This document shows positions 1-14,700 of a stretch of DNA of 64,000 nucleotides, piece after piece. Source of the stretch: Pachypanchax playfairii (lineage: Eukaryota; Chordata; Actinopteri; Cyprinodontiformes; Aplocheilidae); the NCBI GenBank assembly GCA_006937955.1, contig SSNP01000005.1:8473836-8537835 (forward strand), written 5' to 3'. How positions within the stretch are numbered: position 1 is the stretch's first letter; each line of letters starts with the position of its first letter. The position numbers and the translations under genes were made by a program. A model generated the notes under the pieces. The model did not search any database. It was not told the DNA's origin and saw only the letters and a list, made by a program, of their open reading frames with translations.

Positions 1-1328
<1,328 letters not shown>

Positions 1329-1332
1329 TCAC

Positions 1333-3175
1333 CTGTGGGACCAAGAAAAAAGAAAAGTATTTATTTCATGACACTTAAAAACACACAGTCAAATGTACCA
1401 TCATCAAAACCATCAGAGGGGCCGTCAACAAATTCTTGTGATTTAATAGCATGTTGTTTAACCATGCAGAGGAACAGAGGCCAATAATTTTATACGTTTT
1501 AATTAAAGTTGTAACACAACTACAGACACAAGGTCAGTTGTCTTTTTTAAAAAGACTAAACAAGAGATTTATCAAATTGTTTCCAATCTTAAGGACACTA
1601 TTAAAAAGTCAAGGATTTTCAAGGATCTCCAGCAGAGTAGAAGTCCTGTTTCCAAGTCCAGCTACTGTTTGTTCTTTCTGTCTGATAAACTGTAAAGTTT
1701 TCCATGTTCAGGATTGACAGTCTGACAGTTAAAACATTGCTGAATCATTGGAAAATTCACTTTCACACAGCTGATTTTACATCTATTTTAGCATCCAACA
1801 AGAGGCTTGTGAGAAATCAAATGTGAAAGACAAAGTACAAAATATTGGAATAGAAAGCTTTTAAAAAAAAAAAACTCAGATTCAGAAAAAATTATTGTCT
1901 GTCTTTTACTTATAAATTCTAATACGTTCTTAAAAAACTGTCCATTTGAGGAGAGGAAACTCTAGATAAAAAGATTTTTAAAAGTTCGAACAGATCTCTT
2001 ATTACTGGAGCACTGAAGGGTTTTTTAATATTAAATGGCTCAACAACTGAAACAAACTACAGGCATAAATCTAAAAAATTGCATTAAAGTCACAAAACTG
2101 AACTGACAGCAGACTGAAACTGTTTATTTTTGCATCATCCATCCATCAATAAAGGCATATGACTTTTTCACAATCAGCTGGAAAGTCTGCACAGACTCAT
2201 GCAATATGGAAGAACATAAAAATGCATGGCACATATAACCTACATTATTTTAATCCATCAACTACATGCCACAGATTAAATTTATATACCACACACTTTC
2301 TAAGCTCTTCTGAACAGTTTCACCTTTCGTTTTGGTCAATGGAAGTGAACACTGGTACAGATGTAGAAGGTAAACACGCTTAATTCCCTCGTTTATGGAG
2401 CAACAGATGAGTTTTCAAGTTTACATAATCCATTGTGTGCAAAACGGTTTGAAGGCCTGAAACTGAGTGGAAGTTTTGATGCAATGGATTTAAAAAGGAG
2501 AGTTAATCCTAGAGGATTGTGCCAGCATGATGGTGCAGCTTCTTTTCATTTCGCCAACAAAAATGTCAGCCCTGATGGACTAATGGAGATTGATTAGCAG
2601 CCAGTGACTAAATGCTACTCCTAAAACTGTTTGATAGCTTTGTGAATTGATACGTTTCGTTTAAAAGTCCTCTGTTTAGTCGAAGCAGCCAGGCGAAACC
2701 TACGGTTGGTTAATTGAAGTCGAAATGAATCACGTTTAAATCCTGAATGGTCGGGGAGGAAACCTCGGAGTACCAGGCGGCTCCGCCGTTAGCTAGCTGT
2801 TAGCATTGGAGGTCGCCCACAAGCCGAAAGTAAACTCACCACCGCCCCTGTTCACTTTCCTATTATGTTTTACAAAAAAGCAAGTTAATAATGCTCTAAT
2901 GTATGCACCGTGTGCCTGAACACAGTTTCTATCATTCATTCAAAGAGGAAAGGGCAGTCGCCATCGACAGGCTAGCCAAAGGTCTGCAATGCAGGGCCAG
3001 ACGTTAACAACTGGGCGTAGTTAGTACTAAAAAATGAAAATACTTTTCTTACAATGGGACTGCTCTGGATTTTAATACCGTATACAATAACGTATACATA
3101 TATATTTATAGAAAAAAGTGTGTCAAAAAATAATAAAAGGACCTGACGTGAAAATGTCGTAACCGTTTGTTTTAC
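1333..3175 (-). other. kras intron 1 (5'UTR intron)
   Basis: AT-rich sequence between the probable non-coding first exon (donor at 3175) and the acceptor CCCACAG before coding exon 1. The upper part (2700-3000) is richer in CpG and may hold promoter-proximal elements. No coding exon or clear repeat is seen. Confidence 0.65.
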
Positions 3176-3480
3176 CTTTGAGCGAGTGGAGTTCCGCGTC
3201 TGAAGAAGTCAAGCAGATAATCCTCTCGTTTCACACGATCTCTGCATTTCCTACTTCTCACCAAAAAAACCCGCATTCAAGTCGGTCTGACGTGGTTGTA
3301 GAAGCAAACGGGAACATGCAGGAGGGGGAAAAAGTGGACAAATTAATCGATTGAACTTTCCATCTGATCCAGCGTCTCCTCCGGCCTGGCTGCTGCTGCT
3401 GCTGCTGCTCAGTGAGGCCTGCCTGACGCGAATATGGGCGGATACCAGGAGAACCAGGCTGGGGGTTTCAACCGGTCTGG
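3176..3480 (-). promoter_or_regulatory. kras: kras non-coding first exon and promoter region
   Basis: On the minus strand a segment ends at 3176 with CAAAG followed by the donor GTAAAAC, and has no long open frame. It sits in a CpG-richer stretch, as expected for the untranslated first exon of vertebrate KRAS. A seven-unit GCT repeat lies at 3389-3409. The transcription start cannot be fixed from sequence alone; exon 1 probably begins somewhere in 3240-3400. Confidence 0.5.
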
Positions 3481-5889
3481 GTCAAATCACTCAACCGTGT
3501 GTCGCAATATGAACCACACACACTTCTTCTCTTCACCTCTGATCCCACTGCTGTTTTAAACAGGTGTTACATCTATCTTTGAATTATTCCCACTCAGCTG
3601 TAGCGCCTCTGTTATTTGTTCCCACAATTATTTTTTACTCTAAACTCTATATGTTTGTGTTTATATTTTATTAACTTCAGAGAATAATGTAGAATTAACT
3701 GAAATATACAGTGGGTTTCATGCCCTCCCACAGTCACCTAGCTACTGCAGCTTGCTGCAGAATCAACAAAACCTAGAGGGCGACTCTAGTATATAAAGGC
3801 TCTAAATATAACTGGAATGTGCAGGAGGAACGTCATTCCCAGGGAAGGAAATGATTTGGCAATCCCTTGTCAGTTTTCCTACATGTTCACTGGGACTACT
3901 GCTGCGCTGCACGAGCGCATACATTCATGCAAGTTCTGGAACAAAGTATTAAACTTCTGTCCGATCGAATTAAGAACAAAAACAACAAAATATCATTGTA
4001 AATTAAATCTGTTTAAAATATGAAAGAGTTTTAATGAGGATTTCTTTGTTCAAACAAAAGAACAAGTCCGCACAAAATAATGGCCACGCCCCCTAAGTTG
4101 GCGCAGTCTTCAAATCACTAATAAGACATTTACAGTGGACAATGGGACAAATATCTCAAATGTCAAATTTCGAGTGTTTTCTATGTCTAATACTGTCTAC
4201 TTATCCTTATATACTGTATGTCTGTCTGCTAGTACAAGTGGGAGGTGAAACATTGCCAAATAAACCTGATTCTTGTTTTGGTATTTGGTAGAAGGAATAA
4301 AATCCTCATGAGAATAAAAATTGTGTAATAGATGACCGTGTTAGTTTTGTCAGCTAATTGGTAGCAGTTTTTCACTTCAACAGATACAAGTTGGGTTCTT
4401 GAGTTCATTGTTTTGTGGGTCAGAGGAGTTAAAAATTGGAAAATAGATCTGCAGGCCAATATTTAACCAGCGTGTGTTCGCGTGTGTGTGTTGTCCTCAT
4501 TTTCTTTGCTGTACTTACATCCAAAACAAGAAACACTGCAATAGAAACTGCATGTAAACAGATTTCATGTTCCTAGTAGATTTTTATTTTGTTAAAAATT
4601 CAACGTTTACTTTCACACTCAGATTAAAATAGGTTATTTATTCTTGCTCTTGAACATCATCAGTCAAAATATGGCTCTGTCTGGGCTAATTGAGAAAATG
4701 TATATTTATAATTAAAATTTGCATCCAAAGATAAATAATATGTAAAGAAAATTGTAAAAGGTAAATAAAAAGACACAAAGGACAATAAAGATATTCAAAC
4801 AAAACTGGACATTTTTACATCAATAATACAAATGATAGCTAATTTGTTTATTATAATGTTTATTTTTTAAATAAATGCATAATTTGTAAAACCCCTTGAA
4901 AGAAGAACATATTACATGAAATATTTAGCTATACATAATAGGTTATTGGGTTTTTCAGTATCAGTCTAATGTTGTGGACAATCACTGAATATTCATCAGA
5001 AACCTTAATCATTTAACTTTTTGGGGATTGATCAAAGGGGGCCCATGTAAATAAAAAGTTGACACTTAAATCCAATAATAATACCACAAAATACACAAAC
5101 TCAACAAAAAATTCTAAATGCAGCACCAAAAAATGAAAATGTCAAATTATGCAGGAAAATCCTAAAGTTATAATCTGGCTGGCAAATTAAACAAAGAAGA
5201 CATTTTCTTTTACTGTAAGTACTGGAACTGTTCATTATTGGGAAATTGTAGGTTAACCTGAAAACATAAAAAATCCTTTCATTTCAACAGAGCGGCTCAC
5301 TGAATTTGAGACGCTTTAATTCAAAGATCCCTCATTAATGTTATCACCTCTGTGAAAAGGGAAACTATTTCTTATTATCTAGATCAGTCAAGTCAAAGAA
5401 AAATGATGGTTATTAAAATAACAGTTTGACTTTAAGAGCTGCGATAAAACAAAATGAACCTTGAAGCTGAACAGATGACTTCTGATGAAACCACGTTTAC
5501 CTGAGAGCAAACGTCAGAGCACAGCTGACATCTGAGACAAGAAAAGACATTGGTGGGACAGATTTAGTTTTTATTTTCTTAAAGCAGGAAAGTCTTTCCT
5601 GTCACAAGAGGGCAGTAAGCTTCAATTTATACAGTGTTTGTCAGCCAATAATTCATCTGCAGCTCAAAATGTGTCTGTTTTATTCTTATATACATACTCA
5701 CAAGGCAAGAAGCTCAAATCTGATGGGTAGAATAAAAATGTAATTAATTTCAAACTGTATATTTTCCGTTGTTTTAGCTCCTTTTGTAATTTTATTTGTT
5801 TAGATTTTTTTACAAGATGAAAATTAGTTCAAACAATCTTTCTTTTGTGCACCTAAATATGTTCAATCACTGACAGGTAATTGTTTTAA
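3481..5889. other. kras-rassf8 intergenic region, left part
   Basis: AT-rich sequence with many stop codons in all frames. No exon with paired splice sites and no family-level match was seen. An LMNTD1 gene, which lies between KRAS and RASSF8 in human, is not visible here. Confidence 0.6.
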
Positions 5890-6135
5890 CAGGGTCGCAG
5901 GGAGCTGCTGCCTTTACCCAGCAGCCATTGGGCGAGAGCCAGAGCTACACCTGGACAGGTCACCAGTTCATCGCAGGGTCACATGGAGACAGACAACCAT
6001 TCACACACACACCGACGAGGGACAATTTAAAGCTGGAGCTTCCAGAGAAAATGCACAGAAAGAACATCCAAATTAAGGAAAACTCAGAACCCAGAACCTT
6101 CTCAGCACAAGGCACCACCGTACAGCACATCATCC
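5890..6135 (+). repeat. teleost interspersed repeat (GGTCGC...GGACAGGTC type)
   Basis: The segment runs GGGTCGCAGGGAGCTGCTG, then CATTGGGCGAGAGCC, CACCTGGACAGGTCACCAG, CGCAGGGTCACATGGAGACA and AACCATTCACACACACAC, ending with CCAGAACCTTCTCAGCAC and a CACCGT tail. This order is the common interspersed repeat known from many ray-finned fish genomes. The copy is diverged and its short open frame is not a gene. Confidence 0.75.
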
Positions 6136-6899
6136 ACCTGGGCCATTTTTAAAATATCCACTTAGCTTTGATGCTTTTTTCTGAGATTTATTGTTCTTTT
6201 TTTCCATAAATTTTGTTTTTCTGGTTTTAAATTGTTCTTTTTAAAAGCTTTTGCCTTTGAGCCAAATGTTGCTCTTTTGATTTTTGATTAACTCATACAA
6301 CATATACTCTATAAGTTTTTGTTGAATAGTTCACCCTCATGAAACAAGCTTACAGAGAGTTTTTACTTGTTTAAGCAGTTAAATCTTAAGGTAAATGCTG
6401 TCTTAGGTTATTAAGTTAGTTGCTACTGCAGGTTTCATCATGTTCAAAGATCACTTCATCACTCAATGACCGTAAAAAAACCTCAAATACTAATTTCATC
6501 TACATATAAAGACTTATATTTACTAAAAGCAGCATTTCCCCACCAAATAGTAAAACATATTTGAATCACACATCAAAATCCCTTTAAAAAATCTTAATTT
6601 ATTTATTGTCTTTATTTTTAGAATTTATTCTTCAAATTTGTATCCAAATAGAGAACTTTTTTAGTTGTTCTCTAAAGTGAAGATTTAAATAGATATCAAA
6701 TAAAACAAGTATAAATTGCAAACTTTGTTATCAAAGTTCAAACTAAATAACTTTTAAGTTGTATATATTTCTGTGAGGATTTAAATTTAAGCTGAGTTCA
6801 GAAGTCGATGTGAATGTCTGATTTTAAACAAGCTCACAGAAAGATTTATAATCTAAACACGTGAGAAATGTTCCTGTAAAAGTTGAATGTGTCGTCAGA
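6136..6899. other. intergenic DNA upstream of rassf8
   Basis: AT-rich sequence between the interspersed repeat and the probable rassf8 promoter. No gene, RNA or repeat is recognised. Confidence 0.55.
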
Positions 6900-7285
6900 G
6901 TGTGTTGCAGCTTTAAACAGTCCATGATGCCTTGCGGTGTCCCAGTTCCAAGACGATGTACCAGCAGGAGTAATGAACCGGTGTAGAGGAGAGGAGAGGG
7001 GCTTTTTCCGCAGCTTGCTGCTCACACTGCAGAGAGAGGACAAACACAAACTTTCCCACAGTGACTTTAAACGTCTCCTGTCTTTTCGTCCCTCCAACTG
7101 TCCGCTGTCTCATGTTCTTCTTCTCAAACGCTTTTTTTTCTGGTTTGTTTTTGACGCAGTTCGCTGGAAGAGATTTATCGAGTACTGGTGAAGAAGGACA
7201 CATTTTACGGTTCTTTTTTTCCTTGTTTTCTTCAGAAACTTCCAGGAGACGGAGGACTGAGCTAGATTTTGTTCGCATCATAAAG
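6900..7285 (+). promoter_or_regulatory. rassf8: probable rassf8 promoter and non-coding first exon
   Basis: The sequence becomes less AT-rich and ends at 7285 with ATAAAG followed by a strong donor GTAAGA. No conserved coding frame runs into it, so I infer a 5'UTR exon joined to the acceptor at 11637. The start site is not determined; open frames on both strands look like chance. kras is transcribed away from here on the other strand. Confidence 0.45.
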
Positions 7286-10200
7286 GTAAGACCAGTACCT
7301 GTTTTTTTTTTAGCCTCTTTGAGTCGCAGTCGAGCGGGTCTGTGACGCTGGAATAACGGAAACATTGTAACAACAGTCGGTGGGATAGTTCTGCTACTCG
7401 GAATCAAACTACAGCCTCTTCTTTAACGCCATTAGGCGACTCCAGTGAGAGAGCCAGTTTGTTTGATGTGTCTCTGAATACCACAAACCTCTACAGATTT
7501 ACAGCTGGGAAGAACAACTTAAAGACTGTTTGTTATTTTGTTGCTGAACTGGCTAAATTCATATCAATCACCAAAAATTGTTCTTTTTGCTTTTCTTCTT
7601 CTACTGCTGTCTCTCCTTTCTTACAGCATCATCTGCAAATGTTTCTCACTCTCTGTTTCTTAAAGTCCAAACCTATTAATGTTAAAAGCAGAACCAGACT
7701 ATGAAGAGTTTTGTTTATATATTTTTTTTATTTTTTTATTTTACTGCTTCCATATAAACTTAGAAACTGTAGCAGGGTCAACCTGTGGATGAGCTGCACT
7801 CACACTTCAACTTTTATATCCTTCAGTGATGATCTTTGCTGCACTCCAGCCTGCTTTTTGCCAAAGTGTTCAGTTAGTTGAAATGCAGGAGTGTAAGTCA
7901 GCACCAGATGATGTTTTACTAACCACAGTAACATGTCTAAATTGGCCAGATGCCTCCTGTAGCCCTGCTGTGCTGCTGCCCTGCTGCTTCTTCAAAGCTG
8001 CCCAGAGAGCCTTGGATATGGCAGGGGAACAAAGGCGGCATTATTGCTGGCTGAACGTGTCGTCCAGATGTTGGAGACTCAGCCAGCACTGACCTACCAA
8101 ATAGGGGGGGGGCTTCAGCTTCTAATAGTTTAATATCAGCCAGGCGGAGGGAGGGAGGGAGGCCCACGCCCCGAGGGCTGCAGACTGGCTCAGAGTAGCT
8201 TTGGGTTTTATGTGGGTTTAATCCCAAACACCCCAGTCTTTACAATATAGCAAAACATTTTGGAGTTCTTCTTCTTGGTTTTAGATCACTAAAAAGTTTG
8301 ACACAAATGATCATCATGTGTATTTTCACACTCTCAGTAACAGACATCTAAACTAAAAAGTCTCAGTTAAAGAGTCTTAAGGAGGAATGAGACATAAACA
8401 TTAAAATAATACAATTAGGCAAAAAAGATGAAAGTATCTCAAATCAGTATGTGAATCTGGACTAAATGTGATTCTTTAAATCATGTTTATGTTGGGAGTT
8501 TGGGACAGTGTGAATATCAGCTGCTTTTCTGTGTCCTTACTCGTTCCTATCAACTCTGAAATCTGTTGTACAAAATGTTAAAAATCTCCAGCTTCTTTAG
8601 GAAAACTGCCACATCCCAAAAACTGGAAAGTTATGAGCACTTGCAGACAAACATCTGTTTCCTTAAAATTCAATCTCAGGTTCCTAATTTATCTGAAAAA
8701 CAATCCTGCAGTTTTCCAAAATACTGGCATCAGTCACAAGTTTCAGCAAGAACTTTCTGTCTCGTGTTTATTCAAAGTCTAAATAATCAGTGTTTTTTTT
8801 TTCTTTAGTAAATAAAGTTATCTGAAGTTAAACCAGAGTTTAACCTCAGTTTGACCCTGAAGTGATTCCAGTTTCATTCAGGATCAGATTAAATGGAGAA
8901 CTAGTTTACACCAGACTGAGAAATCAGTTTCAGGTTCCACTTCATCACATTAAAAACTAGCTGCTAATTCAAACCAGGAAATGATTCAGATTAAATGTAT
9001 TCAGAACGTTTTGAACAAAAGATAATTCTCCTAAAACACGTTCAGGATTTGATGCACTCTGTTGCAGGATCACAGAGCCAAGAGGGACCCAGAACTTTCT
9101 TATCTTCTAGTCACGGCCAGTTGCTTTCTCACAGCCCAGGAATGCATCTCCTGGTTGTTATCAGTCCCTCTCCACCGGATCAAGGCCTTCCTCTGGTCTT
9201 TACCATCCTCACTAATGTTTACGCTTGCAAAGGGCACGGCGTGCACAGAAAGCAGGTGTTATATTCGCTTGATTTGAATGTTTAATTGTCGGCATTTCAT
9301 CACATTTTTGTAATGCACCTTTATTGGGGAGATTTAAAGAAGAAGGTTGCAGTTTGTTCTGAGTCAGTCCTCATCAGAGCTTTGACAATAAACCAGCGTC
9401 TCGCTGTTTACAGAGATCCATTTCACAACAGATCTGTTGCCAATTACAGCACAGTATAAGTGGCTTGTAATTACATGCTACTCTACTGGGTGCACAGTTC
9501 GAATTAAAGTTTGTTAACTAACAAGCAGGAGGGTTTAAAACTGAGATATCATTTTGTCTTTAAGTAAAACCAACAATGGTGAGTTTAAAATGTCAGGAGG
9601 CGTTTTTAATTCTACGTTGTGATTTACAGGAAATTCCTTTGGACACTTATTTAAATGGTTGCATTGTTTTCTCTTGTGATGAACAATAGTGAATAAATGT
9701 GGAACGTTGATATTTTTCTGTGAGATTGTTTTTCCTCCATCTTTCTGGTTCACCCCTTGTTTTATTTTACTGAACTAAGTGCCCATTTCAGGAAATATCC
9801 CAAGAAATGGCTCCGTGTGCAGTTTGTGATCTCGATTGTTTCTGTGCGTGTTTTTCTGTGGTATATTTGTTGTGTTGAAACACCCACATGAGCATATGGT
9901 AGAATGTTGACTCAGGCAGCCAGTTGAAGCCTTTTCCCTGCCAGCTTGGTTTGCTCCTGTAGGTCTGGAGGATCCTCGTCAGCAGCCGGGGAGGCAGGCT
10001 GTTCGGTTCTGCTGCTCAGGTTCTGCTGCTCGCTTCATGCCCCTGACATCAAACAGAAATTCAGCTCGACAGCAGACACTGAAATCATCTGGATGAAGTG
10101 TATCATCTCAGTCGAGTTTAAATAAAACTCTCTGAAAGCCAAGTGCCCATCTGCCTCATGAAATGCCTCTCTGGCAGAAGGTAAGCTGAACCAATCAGGA

Positions 10201-11637
10201 GGCGGGCATCCCCCCAGGCTTTGGCTCTGACGGGCCAGAGAAATGGCGCTCTGCCCTGCACCGCTGTGACTGTATCATCAGTTAGACTTTCTGGGTTAAT
10301 GTTAATAAAACAACACCAAAGAAGTAACATTTAATCATCCGTAGCTGTCAATCTGTCCACTACTGGTCGGACATGTGCACGTTTCTCAGTCAGTAACAGG
10401 AAATGGTTTGTTTTCTTCAGCTGTGGGACCTGCACTTTTAGTTTCAGCAACACTTTGGAAAAAGGATTTAACAAATTAAAAAACCTTTTCCCAGTATGTT
10501 CATCTGTGACTGTTTCCCAGTTTCCATCCTTCAGAGCTTTGCTGCCATTTAAGGGCCGTCTGAAAGGGGATAAAAACACTTTCTTACCAGCTGTGAGTGT
10601 GCCAAGAATAGAGTGAGCAGGCGACCGACACATGAGATACCCCCGGTACCTGCAGATGCACGACGGCGCTCATTTAGCTTTTGGATTTTTACAGAACGAG
10701 TTGCACCATCTGAACCAACATTTGAATGACACGGCTCCTTCTTTTCTGTCAGATTCTGGTTGTTCGCCTGGAAAAACCCAGAATCTGTAATGTTTCATGC
10801 TTTTTTCACAATTAAATAGGCCTTTACTGCATTTATTGTTACTTTGCTCGATGTTTTTACTACATTTAGTAAAGCTTTTTTTTTAAGGAAAGGACAAACG
10901 GACGTGTGTGGGTGACTTTGTAAATGTGGATGTGGAATACCTGAGCTGGGGGAGGTGTAATTGCTGGAAGGTTTGGCAAACAAAAGGACCTTTTGACAGC
11001 AGTAGAGGTGCAGTGAAGGTTAGATCCACGTACAGATCGGATGCTGCTCGTCCCGACTCGCTGTCCTTGAGACATTTTGAAGAACCCCTTCATCTAAACC
11101 AGTCACGTTCAGTTATTGTTTTCTTAGCTCTCATATTACATATTTTTACTGTATTTTTTCAGCCTCGAGGTTACTTGTTATTTGATTGGGAAACTTTCTG
11201 AAGTCAAATGGAGACCCAATTATAAAGAGAAGTGTCAGAAAACAGCTTAAAAACTGTGATGTCATAAATAAAAGCTGCTCCCGTCTGTTGTGTCGGGAAT
11301 CCAACGTGTTTCTTTCCTTTTGTTCTAACAGTTTCTGTCATCACTGTTTTTAATTCTTTGTACAAAAGCAGGAACTGAACTTTGGGTCATCTGCTTCAGA
11401 TTCATCCCCCAACAGTCACGTACCTTTTATACAGAGAGGAAGAAAACCACTGTGTTCCAGCCTGCAGTCTGTTCTTTGTTAGAACGTACTTTACATTAAT
11501 ACTGCTACCTGTAATATGTGCCTCCTGGTGGTTTGAGGTTGTTTCTGATACATTAACAACCACAGAAGACTTGTAACTTTGGCCTTGATTACATCCTGTC
11601 TAACTGTTTCCTGTTTTCCCTTGTGTTTCCTCCACAG
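7286..11637 (+). other. rassf8 intron 1 (5'UTR intron)
   Basis: About 4.35 kb between the donor at 7286 and the acceptor TCCTCCACAG at 11628-11637. Less AT-rich islands at 7920-8180, 9060-9260 and 9960-10100 could be regulatory, but no motif decides this. No exon with matching phase was found. Confidence 0.5.
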
Positions 11638-11745
11638 TGAATTAGCCGGAGGGTTTTTTTTTTCCCAGCCAACCTGCATCATTCCTGCCTTGAATAATGT
11701 TGGGGCCAACATACCATAACCCGCCCCCTCGCTTCTGACCCCAAA

Positions 11746-14700
11746 ATGGAGCTCAAGGTCTGGGTGGATGGCATCCAGAGGGTTGTGTGTGGGGTCACCG
11801 AGGCAACCACCTGCCAGGAAGTGGTGATTGCTTTGGCCCAGGCTATAGGTAATTATTCTAGTTGCTACAGAAAGCACACCTGAGACACAAGCTGTCCTCT
11901 AACTTTAAAGGAGACATGCCTTTTTTTAAACAAGCTAACACATAGTTATTATAGTCAAAGTGATTTGGTTTGCTGTGATGCAGAAAGAACAAAAAAATGC
12001 AAGGGTGCTGGTTCAATTCCTCATGTGTCAAACTGTCCTCGAGCCTGATTCCTAAATCAGTGTGTTAAAAGTCAACGTAAAAATAGGACTCAACTCAACA
12101 GGATGTAAACCTAAAACAAGTGAAATATTCTTAAAAGTAGCTTGTTTTTCATTCTTCAGAGTGTGAAAACCTAAAAACTAGAACTTAACAAGATGATTTA
12201 AGGCTTTTCATTAAAACAGTTTACTATGATCTGTGCACGGCGTTGGGTGCCCGTCTACTTGGGGCTGCCGTGCTACCTGGTGCTCGGACCCAGTCCCAAC
12301 AACCCCTGCTGGTGGTTGGTTAAAACACCCTTCTTGTTTTCTTGTACCTTTTCCACACAATGAACATGAACACCTGTAGAAACACAGCCATGTGCTTCAA
12401 CATGCTGTCGGACAGAGACTCAAATCTACATACAAAAACACACACAAGTAAACAAACCTTCAAATATAATTTAATACATTTAAAAGATCTTTGGGTTATA
12501 TATAACATGCTTATGGTTGCTCGGTGTTGCCCTCTCCTCTCCCCCACACCATGTGTTTTTAAGTCTCTCTTTGTCTTTTTGCTCCATCATTGAAACCAGT
12601 TACGGTTCATCATGCCAAAAACTCAAAGTCCATTCTCCAAGAGGAGTAAATCAAACATCACCTGTTGTAGAGTAAATCTGTTCTGACATATCAAGACACC
12701 CAGACCCACAATTCTGTCTTCCAAACATGCAGGAAGGTGAAAAAAGACTCTTCTTCAGATTTTTCATCTAAAAATGAGAAAAATCCACTAAACTGAAGGA
12801 GCTCGCGTTATTTCACACGATCTTGCGTAATCTGTCGATAGAGTATGTTAGAAATGACTCTCAGCTCCTCCCACAGAATATGTAGCTCCGTGTCTGTAAA
12901 ACTGATTGTGTGACAGCCATCTTTGTGTTTGCCGTCAATTGGCTGCCCCAGATAAAGAGATTGCAGGGATTTTTTTTAATTTAGCCAGCGTTGGTAACAA
13001 CTGCTCATCCCCCCTTTAAAGAGGTCCCTCCATTAAAAACGGTTTTTCTGAGGTTTCTGTTGAATATTTTAGCTCCGCAGGTCTTCTTACCTTCATAGTG
13101 GGTGTGAAAACAGGTCAATAACTTCTTTCAGTTTTTATCTCTCAAACTACGGAGGTGGCAATAACACCCGAGTTCTCCCGAGTCCGAACGGCCTGTATCT
13201 GTTTCATCACAACTCCTTTGTTCATTAGTATTCAGCAGTCCCCACAGTTGAACCCACGTCTAGCATGCTGCTGGCTAAAAGCTGTTAGCATAAGACGTAG
13301 CAAACAGGAAGAGAGAACGTCTGATGTTGCCATGCGCAGCGGGGCAGGAAACAGGAAGCCTTGCTCTCATAGGCTAGATTGTTAGCCAATCTGAATCCAG
13401 CGAATTCGAATAATAAATATGAACGAGCTACTGCACAAAGCCTGACGGAAGGAGCCGGAACCTGCTGAATTTTGACCCAGACAGACTGAAAGGTCTGTTA
13501 ATCAGTGTTTCCTGATGTTTTTTTAGATATAAAATGTTTCATATTACTGGTTAATACTTAAGAAATAACCACAAAGTCCTGAAATTTGTATGAAATGGCC
13601 TCTTTCATAATGAGAAGGACTCTTCCATCACTCTGCGATTCTCCCTCAGGGTAACTCTGTGATATAAAATTCTCAGTATCTGACTGATGTTTGCTGAACT
13701 GGAGATCTTACACCCGAATATTTCCTGCAGCATATTTCTGGCCCACATAAGTAAATCCATGTTGCTAAAAACAGAACTGGCTGCAGCTGCAGTTTTTAAA
13801 AGGTTGTCGACTGTTTAAGAATAAAATTCTCTCTGTGTAATTAGTCGATATGTTCACTCGACCAAACGGTCACATGACTCGGATCACAGCAGAGACAACA
13901 AATAACTCCAGTAACATCCAGATGGAGCAGTTTCATCAAGCACTCAGCTCCATATTCTCCAACCCACTGCTCTAATCATAGTTTGAGTCTCTCTAAAATG
14001 TCAAGCTGTCGTTTTTAAACAGAAAACAGGTCCTGATGAAGTAAACAACCCTCGTTTCTCCTGCCTACACGTTCAGCTCCTGCTGAGATCTGGTGGGTCA
14101 GAATCAGGCTTTCTATTGGTTCTGTTCTTGGATCTAAGCGCCCCGTTTTCTCACATGGAGGCTTTAGGAACGGGGACACTTGAACATAATGGATTGACAT
14201 CACTTCCCTCTAAAGGAAAGGGGAGGAGGAAGGAAAGTCTGACTCATCCCTCGGTCTCCTGCCAAACTGTGAAAGCAGCACTTCTCTCTGAGACCCCTCC
14301 CCTGCCGTTTGATATGTAACACATATTCACCATCTTAAGTGATCCAACATCAATATTTTTTTAGTGCTTTGATATTTAAGAAGCATTTTTGGCTGTGTAC
14401 TTCTAACAGTGTTGTGAACAGGATTTCCTCCTCAAAGCACGACAGAAACCTGAGATGCATGAGCTCCTTTCAGAAACGACACTGAGAAAAGATTTCTGGT
14501 TTGTTGTATTTTCTATCCAACGAGGGAACTGGGACAGCTAATGACTTTGTTTTGATGCTTTTTTTCCTACTATGACGGTATAATATCATGTACAGTGAGT
14601 TAGTTTTAGCTCATGGGTTTTTAAATGTTCGTTCTCAGGTCGAACAGGGAGATACACTCTGGTGGAGAAATGGCGAGACACTGAGCGTCACCTCGCCCCC

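Noticed and set aside
6913..7407. 164-codon minus-strand frame
   Set aside because: No family resemblance, low-complexity Lys/Ser content, and it overlaps the probable rassf8 leader; most likely chance.
13005..13640. Possible inverted-repeat element in rassf8 intron 2 (AAAGAGGTCC versus inverted GAAAGAGGCC)
   Set aside because: Only about ten bases match and there is no clear target-site duplication.
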